Below are positions 1-7,008 of a stretch of 64,000 nt of DNA, piece after piece. The position numbers and the translations under genes are program-made. This DNA comes from Chitinophagaceae bacterium. GTDB taxonomy: Bacteria > Bacteroidota > Bacteroidia > Chitinophagales > Chitinophagaceae. The stretch lies in assembly GCA_016786845.1 (NCBI GenBank), contig JAEUVB010000015.1, forward strand, positions 248,001 to 312,000, written 5' to 3'. A model generated the notes under the pieces. The model saw nothing but the letters and a program-made list of their open reading frames with translations, was not told where the DNA came from and did not search any database. How positions within the stretch are numbered: position 1 is the first letter of the stretch; every line of letters begins with the position of its first letter.

Positions 1-2
1 AC

Positions 3-638
3 ATGGATGAAAAGTCGCAACAGATCTACTGCCTCATCGATATGGGTCGTTTGATGAAAATGCCTTTTCAGGATTTATCCCTGCTCGATTATTCCATCAA
101 TGCGGCTTTGATGTTTTCCTATGTGGCCCTGCAAAAAGATGATAAGATCGGCCTCATCACCTTCGGCGAAAAAGTGAAAGATCTGGTGCAGCCTTCCAAA
201 GTGAAAAAACATTTCAACCTCATACTTGAAACTTTATACAAACAAGAAACACGCTTTCTTGAAAGCAATTTCGCCGATGTGCATGCACTGGTGAATCGCA
301 AGGCCGGACAACGCAGCTTACTTATCCTCTTCACCAACTTCGAAACCTATACGGGATTTGAACGTCAGTTGCCCTATCTCCGGGCACTGAATCAAAGGCA
401 TTTGCTGTGCGTGATTCTATTTGAAAACAGTGAGGTCAACCGTATCCATGAACTGAGGGGCGATACCCTGGAAGACATTTATATAAAAACCATCGCGGAT
501 AAATTTATTCACGAGAAAAAAATGATCATCCGCGAACTCAAAAAGCATGGCATCCTGGTGATTTATACCCCCCCTCAAAAGCTGACCGTGAATGTGGTGA
601 ACAAGTATTTGGAGTTGAAGGCCAAGCAGTATATTTAA
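3..638 (+). CDS. DUF58 domain protein, C-terminal part (5' truncated by window)
   Basis: The visible 211 residues match the C-terminal half of DUF58 (vWA-like) proteins, with the segment QQIYCLIDMGRLMKMP corresponding to the conserved stretch that follows the usual RIDWKAT region of the family. That upstream part is missing, so the ATG at position 3 is probably internal and the gene starts before the window. DUF58 proteins usually sit beside MoxR-type AAA ATPases and membrane vWA proteins in Bacteroidota; no such neighbour can be checked here. The vWA-like fold is a family inference, as is a role in envelope or stress functions; the exact role is unknown. Confidence 0.8.
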   Translation: MDEKSQQIYCLIDMGRLMKMPFQDLSLLDYSINAALMFSYVALQKDDKIGLITFGEKVKDLVQPSKVKKHFNLILETLYKQETRFLESNFADVHALVNRKAGQRSLLILFTNFETYTGFERQLPYLRALNQRHLLCVILFENSEVNRIHELRGDTLEDIYIKTIADKFIHEKKMIIRELKKHGILVIYTPPQKLTVNVVNKYLELKAKQYI

Positions 639-1021
639 AGAAGTCATTCTAATTTAAATCTGGGAGACTGTCTCATTCTATAAAAAGGTATCGTTTAAAT
701 CCAACAACCTCAAAGGTCGAATGTTGTTGAATTTTGTATACCACAACTAAAATGTCTTTATCCTAGGATATTCGATAGTTATCTTTCATACATTTCGCCC
801 AGACCGATGACTTACTAGCGATGGAGCGATGACGACAAGACCAATGGAATATCCGGTTCACAAATAACAACACCTGTAGTCACACCCATATTTGATCGAC
901 AAACAATCACTTCGTCACAGCCGGTGATAAAAGTGCAGGTGATACATTTGGATTTCAAGTGCATTCAAGTCTCCGTATTACATTTCTCCCGTGACAACTG
1001 TAATTCACCCTATGAAAATCG
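639..1021. other. intergenic stretch, no gene recognised
   Basis: About 380 bases lie between the DUF58 gene and the promoter motif of the next gene. No open frame here looks like a protein, there is no clear hairpin terminator, and no tRNA-like cloverleaf. It could be decayed coding DNA, but no homologous family was recognised. Confidence 0.4.
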
Positions 1022-1029
1022 TAAGTTTG
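1022..1029 (+). promoter_or_regulatory. Bacteroidota -7 motif (TAAGTTTG) of the Crp/Fnr gene
   Basis: The octamer TAAGTTTG fits the Bacteroidota sigma-factor -7 consensus TAnnTTTG exactly and lies 28 bases before the ATG at 1058. No good -33 TTG/TTTG element was found at the usual spacing, so the promoter is tentative. Confidence 0.45.
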
Positions 1030-1057
1030 TGAGGTTCTTTGACCATTAAAAAAACCT

Positions 1058-1645
1058 ATGTATCCTGAATTTAAAAACTTTCATCAATACTTTACCGAAA
1101 AAGCGCTTGTCGCACAAAAGGATTTTGAAAAGTTATTGCCTTATTTTTCGGTAGAAAAATATCCTAAGGGGCATACTCTGCTTTCAAAAGGTGGTGTAAA
1201 CAAACATATTTACTTTGTGGAGGAGGGGCTTTTGAGGTTTTATACAAAGGATGAAAATGGGAAGGAGTTTATATTACATTTTGCACCTGAAAATTGGTGG
1301 TTGACAGACAGGAATAATTTATGCAGCAATGAACCTTCTGAATTTTTTATCGATGCCTATGAAGAGACATCTGTTGTGCTTTTGAATCACGATTTTATAG
1401 AAAAGGCCACAGAGATAAGTCATGAATTCCGAACTTTTCACGAGCATATTTTACAAAGGCATATCAAGCAACTTTACAGAAGAATAAACTTGCTGATCAG
1501 CACTCCGGCCAAAGAATGTTATATTGAATTTTTAAAAACATACCCGAATATTACCCAACGTGTTCCACAATGGATGATCGCTTCTTATCTGGGTATAACA
1601 CCCGAAGCAGTCAGTCGGATTAGAAAGGAACTCGCTTCAAAATAA
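1058..1645 (+). CDS. Crp/Fnr family transcriptional regulator
   Basis: A 195-aa protein with an N-terminal cyclic-nucleotide-binding-like beta-roll (about residues 30-115, including GHTLLSKGGVNKHIYFVEEG) and a short C-terminal helix-turn-helix (about 165-193, MIASYLGITPEAVSRIRK). The small size and HTH type are those of the Bacteroidota Crp subgroup that commonly accompanies oxidative or redox-response genes. There are no cysteines arranged for an Fe-S cluster. It reads toward the pirin and YceI genes with a 72-base gap, and a local regulatory role on those genes is inferred from position only. The effector is unknown. Confidence 0.88.
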   Translation: MYPEFKNFHQYFTEKALVAQKDFEKLLPYFSVEKYPKGHTLLSKGGVNKHIYFVEEGLLRFYTKDENGKEFILHFAPENWWLTDRNNLCSNEPSEFFIDAYEETSVVLLNHDFIEKATEISHEFRTFHEHILQRHIKQLYRRINLLISTPAKECYIEFLKTYPNITQRVPQWMIASYLGITPEAVSRIRKELASK

Positions 1646-1685
1646 TTTCTTGATCTACATCAATGTGCAGATAGGTAGGAGGTTG

Positions 1686-1693
1686 TAAATTTG
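1686..1693 (+). promoter_or_regulatory. Bacteroidota -7 motif (TAAATTTG) before the pirin gene
   Basis: TAAATTTG matches TAnnTTTG and lies 24 bases before the ATG at 1718. It also argues against the TTG at 1691 as the start codon, since that codon lies inside the motif. No convincing -33 element was seen. Confidence 0.45.
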
Positions 1694-1717
1694 TTCACTA
1701 CTTTAAAACTATCTATC

Positions 1718-2587
1718 ATGGACAGAAAAGATTTTTTACGCAAAGGGTTGCTCGGTACGGGCATCTTTGTTAGCTCCAGCGCCTTAGGCAATCTGTTTAA
1801 AAACGAGATTGACGAGCTTAAAGAATTAGATATTTTAGGATTTAATCATTTACCAAATAAAGAGGAGATAACCATGAATACGGTATTACACAAAGCGGAC
1901 TCAAGAGGCGATGCCAATCATGGGTGGCTGCATAGCAAACACACTTTCAGTTTTGCAAATTACTATAATCCGGACCGAATGCATTTTGGCGTCCTTCGGG
2001 TCCTGAACGACGATAAGGTTGCACCAGGTAAGGGCTTTGGAACTCATCCACATGACAATATGGAGATCATCTCTATACCCTTGGAAGGAGATTTGGAGCA
2101 CAAAGATAGTATGGGAAATGTGGCTGTCATTAAAGAAGGAGATGTGCAGGTGATGAGTGCCGGAACGGGTATCTTGCATAGTGAATACAACAAGAACGCG
2201 GACAAAGATGTAAGGTTTCTTCAAATATGGGTTTTCCCCAACCAAAAAAATGTAACACCGCGTTACGACCAAATCTCCATCCGAAATGTTGAAAAGAAAA
2301 ATCAGTTTTATCAGGTGCTGTCTCCAAGTGCCAATGACCAGGGAGTATGGATTCATCAAGACGCGTGGTTTAATTTGGGTAAGTTCGACAAGGACATCAC
2401 CACTTCGTATACATTAAATCAAAAAGGTAACGGGTTGTATTTTTTCGTTTTGGATGGTGAAATTGAGGTGGAAGGACAAAAACTGTTTAAACGCGACGGC
2501 TTTGGCATCTGGGACGTCGATACAGTCAATGTAAAAACGCTGACGGATAGCCGCATCCTCCTTATGGAAGTACCGATGACTGTTTAA
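1718..2587 (+). CDS. pirin family protein with N-terminal extension
   Basis: A 289-aa bicupin of the pirin family. The canonical pirin body starts at the internal Met encoded at 1874 (MNTVLHKADSRGDANHGW) and contains the metal-binding cupin motif GFGTHPHDNMEIISIPLEG with histidines and a glutamate typical of active pirins. Bacterial pirins often have quercetin 2,3-dioxygenase activity; whether this one does is not known. Upstream of the canonical start are 52 extra residues beginning MDRKDFLRKGLLGTG, which resembles a Tat-like or hydrophobic export signal. The ATG at 1718 was chosen because a -7 motif lies at a suitable distance before it; the TTG at 1691 would extend the frame by nine residues. 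A Crp-pirin-YceI layout is familiar in Bacteroidota. Confidence 0.88.
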   Translation: MDRKDFLRKGLLGTGIFVSSSALGNLFKNEIDELKELDILGFNHLPNKEEITMNTVLHKADSRGDANHGWLHSKHTFSFANYYNPDRMHFGVLRVLNDDKVAPGKGFGTHPHDNMEIISIPLEGDLEHKDSMGNVAVIKEGDVQVMSAGTGILHSEYNKNADKDVRFLQIWVFPNQKNVTPRYDQISIRNVEKKNQFYQVLSPSANDQGVWIHQDAWFNLGKFDKDITTSYTLNQKGNGLYFFVLDGEIEVEGQKLFKRDGFGIWDVDTVNVKTLTDSRILLMEVPMTV

Positions 2588-2615
2588 AATAAATTTACAT
2601 AAACATATAAAAACT

Positions 2616-3146
2616 ATGGCGATGACACAATGGGCAATAGATCCTACGCACTCTGAAATCGGATTTAAAGTGAAGCATATGATGTTCACCAATGTATCCG
2701 GCAAGTTTGAAAAATTTGAAGCTAAAGCAGAATCTGAAGGTGAAGATTTTGCTGAGGCAAAGTTTTATTTTTCGGCTGATACCGAATCTGTATCCACCGG
2801 TAATGCTGACAGAGATAAACATTTAAGAAGCGAAGATTTTTTTCATGCTGAACACTTTCCCAAGCTGACCTTTACTTCAACATCCATGAAGAAAATTTCG
2901 GACCATGAATTTGAACTTACAGGAGAACTGTCGGTGCACGGTGTGACTAAACCGATTACGCTGAAAGTCGAATATGGTGGAACCATGCAAGATCCATGGG
3001 GGAACACCAAGGCAGGCTTTACTTTGGAGGGAAAAATGAATCGTAAAGAATGGGGCTTAAACTGGAATGCTGCATTAGAAGCCGGGGGAGTATTGGTTAG
3101 TGAAGAAGTACGTTTGAATATTGATGTGCAATTGGTAAAACAATAA
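2616..3146 (+). CDS. YceI family protein
   Basis: A 176-aa lipocalin-like YceI domain over almost the whole chain: the opening WAIDPTHSEIGFKVKHMMF, the central DRDKHLRSEDFF segment and the closing LEAGGVLVSEEVRL are family hallmarks. YceI proteins bind isoprenoid or amphiphilic ligands. There is no signal peptide, so it is probably cytoplasmic, unlike E. coli YceI. It follows the pirin gene by 28 bases and is probably co-transcribed with it. Start at the ATG of MAMTQW; the second ATG two codons later is equally possible. Confidence 0.92.
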   Translation: MAMTQWAIDPTHSEIGFKVKHMMFTNVSGKFEKFEAKAESEGEDFAEAKFYFSADTESVSTGNADRDKHLRSEDFFHAEHFPKLTFTSTSMKKISDHEFELTGELSVHGVTKPITLKVEYGGTMQDPWGNTKAGFTLEGKMNRKEWGLNWNAALEAGGVLVSEEVRLNIDVQLVKQ

Positions 3147-3628
3147 GCATCGAAAAGGTCAGGTGGATCATCGGAGATAATTTTTTGTAGGAAGGAAACG
3201 GACTGAGACATGTTTGGTTTCATAGCGTCTACAATAAAACTACATGGTCTGTGATCGCCCATTCCCAATTATTGACCATCATGTTTTCCGGCAGTTCTTT
3301 GTCACAAAGCCATTAAATGATCTGATTGTTATTCTATATTTTACCTGTGCAGGTCGTCAAGAGATGGCTTCTTTTTTGAAATGCATCAAAAATGGTTACA
3401 ACAAGTTTGATTCCAATAGATTGTTTAGCGATAACATGTTGGAGATGAGTATGCTACATGCTTAAAGGTCCGGTATGGCTTTGCCGATATGTTAAATCCA
3501 CTTATTCAGTAAAAAGCACAAATTTTTGTACCTTGACAGTGTCAAAAGTGGTCATTTGATTGCAATCCGTGTTGTGCTCTTCTGACGGATGTGCTTCGTG
3601 CAGTGGTATTGGCTGAAAAAATCGGACT
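3147..3628. other. intergenic stretch, no supported gene
   Basis: 480 bases between the YceI and cyclase genes. An open frame at 3244-3465 (73 codons) has no recognisable family and no ribosome-site context, so it is not called. No repeat or tRNA was seen. Confidence 0.4.
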
Positions 3629-5641
3629 ATGAAAAAAATTCTGATTATTGTCCTGGTTCTCTATACCTATGTTTCCTATTCCCAGAATACGGAAATTGAT
3701 TCACTATTGGTAGAGTTAGACAGGTCCAAAGAAGATACAAATAAATTAAAACTGTATAAAAATTTGTTGTTTATTTTTTCATTTAATCCACCTAAACAAC
3801 CTGATCTATATGTGCTGCCGGCTATCCATTTATCCGAAAGATTGAATCATGATGTTTTTGAAATAAAGCTACATGCAGGAAGCATTTATTGGAAAATGGG
3901 CCTATGGGATACGGCATTGATGTACCATTTTAAAGCGCTCAAACTGGTTGACGAAAAAAATAATCCAAAGAAATTTGCCATAATCAATATTCATTTAGGT
4001 CAGGATTATGCCGATCAGGGAAACTATTCTGAAGCTTTAAAATATTTTGAAAAGGCAAGAGATATAAACCAAAGGATGCATTACGAGATTGCCCTTGCTG
4101 AATCGTATCTATTTATTTCTTGGGTTTTCCAGCACCAGGGAAATTATATAGAGTCCTCAAAATCAAACATGGCTGCTTTGAAATGTTATGAAATGCTTCA
4201 AGATGACTATGGCATTGCTATTGCATCCTCAAATTTAGCGCAAGACTATATGATGCTGGATAGAAATAATGAAGCCATACTCTATTTTAAAAAAGGGCTT
4301 CCGGCGCTTGAGCGGGAAAAAGACTATGTGAATCTTTCAAGCCATCACCGTAATATTGCCCGGGCAAATATGAACTTGAAAAAAAATGATGAAGCGCTAA
4401 ATCATGTTCAAAAATCCTTTTATTATGCAAGATTAAGCAATGACAAAGTATCGATGGGGGAGGGGCAAAGTATGCAAGCCGATATTTATACCAATAGCAA
4501 CAATTATCAGGAAGCCGTCATGTCCTCAAAATCAGCTATTGAATATTTTCGTGAAGTAAATGCACGATATCTGCTGGCAAAAGAGTATTCCAGATTAGGA
4601 ATTTGCTATGTAAGGCTGGGGAAACCTGAATTGGCCAAAGCAAGCCTCGATTCAGCGGCACATTATAGTAAAACCTTGGATTCACCTGCTTTGCTATCGA
4701 ATTATTTAAACGGAGTGCAACTATATGATAGCCTGCAGGGCAATTGGAAAGGAGCATATTTAAATTATTATAAATATGTGAGGATTCGCGACAGTATTTA
4801 TAATGCAGATAACACCAATAAGCTTTTACAATACCAGAATCAGTATGAGTCTGATAAGAAGGAAGCACAGGCAAGGGTTATACAGGAAAAGAAAGATATC
4901 TTTCAGCGTACCATACGTAATTCCATTGCAGCTATCCTAGCAGGCACTTTAATTTTCTTGGTAGTTGTTTATCGTCAGCGGAATAAAATTTCGAAAGCAC
5001 GTAGACGGAGCGACGAATTACTCCTCAATATTCTTCCCGATGAGGTGGCTGAAGAATTGAAAATAAAAGGAAGTGCAGATGCAAAACATTTCGATGAAGT
5101 TACCGTCATGTTTACTGATTTCAAGGGATTTACGCAGATTTCAGAAAAGCTTACGCCTTCTGAATTGGTTGCAGAAATTGATACTTGTTTCAAAGCATTC
5201 GATCAAATCATCACCAAGCATAATATTGAAAAGATCAAAACCATTGGTGATGCCTACATGTGTGCAGGTGGTTTGCCGGTATCAAACCTAACCCATGCAG
5301 AAAATGTGGTATATGCTGCACTGGAAATCCAAAAATATATGCTTGAACATTTGAATGAACGGAATAGAGAAGGCAAAGAAATTTTCGAAATACGGATCGG
5401 CATTCACACAGGGCCTGTTGTTGCAGGTATCGTGGGCGTAAAAAAATTCGCTTACGACATATGGGGTGATACTGTCAATATTGCTTCACGCATGGAGAGT
5501 AGCAGCGAAGCGGGGAAAATTAATATTAGTGGACGAACTTATGAGCTGGTGAAAGATAAATTTAGATGCCGGTATCGGGGGAAAATCCAGGCGAAGAATA
5601 AAGGGGAAATTGATATGTATTTTGTAGAAGGAACCATTTAG
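3629..5641 (+). CDS. TPR-repeat transmembrane class III adenylate cyclase
   Basis: A 670-aa protein: N-terminal signal sequence (residues 1-18, MKKILIIVLVLYTYVSYSQ), about seven tetratricopeptide repeats (roughly 60-390), one membrane helix (about 431-449, IAAILAGTLIFLVVVY), a linker with the LLLNILPDEVAEELK signature, and a class III cyclase domain (about 488-665). Metal-binding aspartates lie in MFTDFKGF and TIGDAY. A lysine before TIGD and the aspartate in YDIWGD are the residue types that select adenine, so adenylate rather than guanylate cyclase is predicted. The topology puts the TPRs in the periplasm and the catalytic domain in the cytoplasm, an inside-out sensor layout. Three Crp/Fnr-type regulators lie within the window as possible cAMP readers, but no link is shown. 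Confidence 0.92.
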   Translation: MKKILIIVLVLYTYVSYSQNTEIDSLLVELDRSKEDTNKLKLYKNLLFIFSFNPPKQPDLYVLPAIHLSERLNHDVFEIKLHAGSIYWKMGLWDTALMYHFKALKLVDEKNNPKKFAIINIHLGQDYADQGNYSEALKYFEKARDINQRMHYEIALAESYLFISWVFQHQGNYIESSKSNMAALKCYEMLQDDYGIAIASSNLAQDYMMLDRNNEAILYFKKGLPALEREKDYVNLSSHHRNIARANMNLKKNDEALNHVQKSFYYARLSNDKVSMGEGQSMQADIYTNSNNYQEAVMSSKSAIEYFREVNARYLLAKEYSRLGICYVRLGKPELAKASLDSAAHYSKTLDSPALLSNYLNGVQLYDSLQGNWKGAYLNYYKYVRIRDSIYNADNTNKLLQYQNQYESDKKEAQARVIQEKKDIFQRTIRNSIAAILAGTLIFLVVVYRQRNKISKARRRSDELLLNILPDEVAEELKIKGSADAKHFDEVTVMFTDFKGFTQISEKLTPSELVAEIDTCFKAFDQIITKHNIEKIKTIGDAYMCAGGLPVSNLTHAENVVYAALEIQKYMLEHLNERNREGKEIFEIRIGIHTGPVVAGIVGVKKFAYDIWGDTVNIASRMESSSEAGKINISGRTYELVKDKFRCRYRGKIQAKNKGEIDMYFVEGTI

Positions 5642-5911
5642 TCTGGAATCTTCAAGGATAAATTATATGTCAATCCGAAAGTAATAGTGGAAAATGGGCT
5701 CCGTATTTCAGAATTGGGAACATTCAAGGAATTGCATGCGCCGGAATGCGCCAACATCTTTAGGCAGGTTTGTATATCAAGATTTATTACCGGCATCTAA
5801 GTTTCAATATCTTGATGTGATTCATTCCGGGGGATATTTATCCAAAATGAGTCGTCTATTTTTCACACTTTTTAGTACATTTACCCTGCTGAAACTATAA
5901 AACGATTTTCT

Positions 5912-6622
5912 ATGGATGCCGGACAATGCGGTTATAATTGCAAAGAATGCCCAAATTGTAAAATTTCAGTGTTCTCGGACCTGAAAGACGAAGAGTTTGA
6001 TTTGCTGAATTACGAAAAATCAACCATACAATTGACCAAAGGTCAGGTCCTCTTTTTGCAGGATACTCGTCCGCATGGTTTGTATTGCATTAAAAAAGGG
6101 AAAGTAAAAGTATACAAACGCGGCAGCGAAGGCAAAGAACAAATCGTTCGCCTCGCCAATGATGCCGATATTGTGGGCTATCGTGCTTTGCTCAACGATG
6201 AGAACTACCAATGCGGAGCCGCAGCCCTGGAAGAAACCACTTTATGTTATGTACCTAAACATGTCCTCAACAAATTATTTGATACTAATATTTCTCTGTA
6301 CAAAAAAATGATCGGCGTGCTCACTGATGATCTAAAGAATGCCGAAGACCGCATTGCCGATTTGGCCCAGAAGCCTGTGCGTGAACGAGTAGCCGAAACC
6401 CTCATTATGCTGCGGAAAAAATACGGCACAGAAGAGGACGGCGCGACCCTCACCGTTTCTCTCAGTCGCGAAGAACTGGCCAATATCATCGGTACAGCCA
6501 CCGAGTCCCTCATCCGTATCCTCAGCGAATTCAAAAAAGAAGGCATACTGGAACTCGATCATAAAAAAATCAAGATCGTCGATTTCGATCACCTTTACGC
6601 GACTGCTCACTTGTACGATTAG
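5912..6622 (+). CDS. FNR-like Crp/Fnr regulator with N-terminal cysteine cluster
   Basis: A 236-aa regulator. Cysteines at residues 6, 10, 13 and 16 (CGYNCKECPNC) precede the effector-binding beta-roll (about 25-140). The C-terminal winged helix (about 165-225) includes VSLSREELANIIGTATESLIR, whose recognition helix holds E, S and R at the positions that read TTGAT half-sites in FNR-type proteins. The cysteine cluster could hold an oxygen-sensing iron-sulfur cluster, as in FNR, although the spacing differs from E. coli FNR. It lies directly upstream of the cbb3 oxidase locus, and two TGAT-N4-ATCA palindromes lie between it and ccoI, so control of that locus is a reasonable inference. Confidence 0.88.
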   Translation: MDAGQCGYNCKECPNCKISVFSDLKDEEFDLLNYEKSTIQLTKGQVLFLQDTRPHGLYCIKKGKVKVYKRGSEGKEQIVRLANDADIVGYRALLNDENYQCGAAALEETTLCYVPKHVLNKLFDTNISLYKKMIGVLTDDLKNAEDRIADLAQKPVRERVAETLIMLRKKYGTEEDGATLTVSLSREELANIIGTATESLIRILSEFKKEGILELDHKKIKIVDFDHLYATAHLYD

Positions 6623-6637
6623 TCGGGATTTTTGTAA

Positions 6638-6863
6638 CTCGGGTTAAAACCCAAGGCTAACAGTGGTCCATGCCTACGGCATTACGTATTACATAGTTCC
6701 GTAGGAACGACCGATTCTATATCGATGGAATTTATTCCGTCGTACCATAAAGCCTCGGGTTAAAATCCAAGGCCAGCAGTCGTCCATGCCTACGGCATTA
6801 ATTAGTGCATCGTTCTGTAGGAGCAGCTGATGATGTAAAGAATGAATTTATTCCGTCGTATCG
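6638..6863. repeat. tandem imperfect duplication, about 116-bp unit
   Basis: Two copies (6638-6753 and 6754-6863) share CTCGGGTTAAAA, CCATGCCTACGGCATTA and TTTATTCCGTCGTA at matching offsets. Each copy contains CCTACGG followed by a partner such as CCGTAGG, which can form a hairpin. This looks like a mobile REP/MITE-type intergenic element. No protein is encoded. Confidence 0.65.
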
Positions 6864-6923
6864 CTGCTCATCGTCTCTCCCGCTCTCATTCTCCGCTTTC
6901 ACTCTGCCCGCTCTGCGGGATCA

Positions 6924-6935
6924 TGATATTTATCA
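6924..6935. promoter_or_regulatory. FNR-like palindrome TGATATTTATCA (site 1, ccoI upstream)
   Basis: TGAT-N4-ATCA is the core of an FNR/CRP-family operator, here extended to the perfect ATGATA-TT-TATCAT palindrome. It lies about 75 bases before the ccoI ATG and 300 bases after the FNR-like regulator gene. Confidence 0.55.
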
Positions 6936-6945
6936 TGTCCCTACC

Positions 6946-6957
6946 TGATATCCATCA
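6946..6957. promoter_or_regulatory. FNR-like palindrome TGATATCCATCA (site 2, ccoI upstream)
   Basis: A second TGAT-N4-ATCA core lies exactly 22 bases after the first, about two helical turns, so that two dimers would sit on the same DNA face. It is about 50 bases before the chosen ccoI start. Confidence 0.55.
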
Positions 6958-7008
6958 TAAGACAGGCATGTTTAATTGAGCAGTTTTGCAGTGCTGAAAC
7001 AAAAACAA

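Noticed and set aside
3244..3465. 73-codon open frame between YceI and cyclase genes
   Set aside because: No recognisable family, no promoter or ribosome-site support.
6976..7008. TTG start extending CcoI by 11 residues
   Set aside because: The ATG at 7009 gives the family-typical start just before the CYHC module; the extension adds nothing recognisable.
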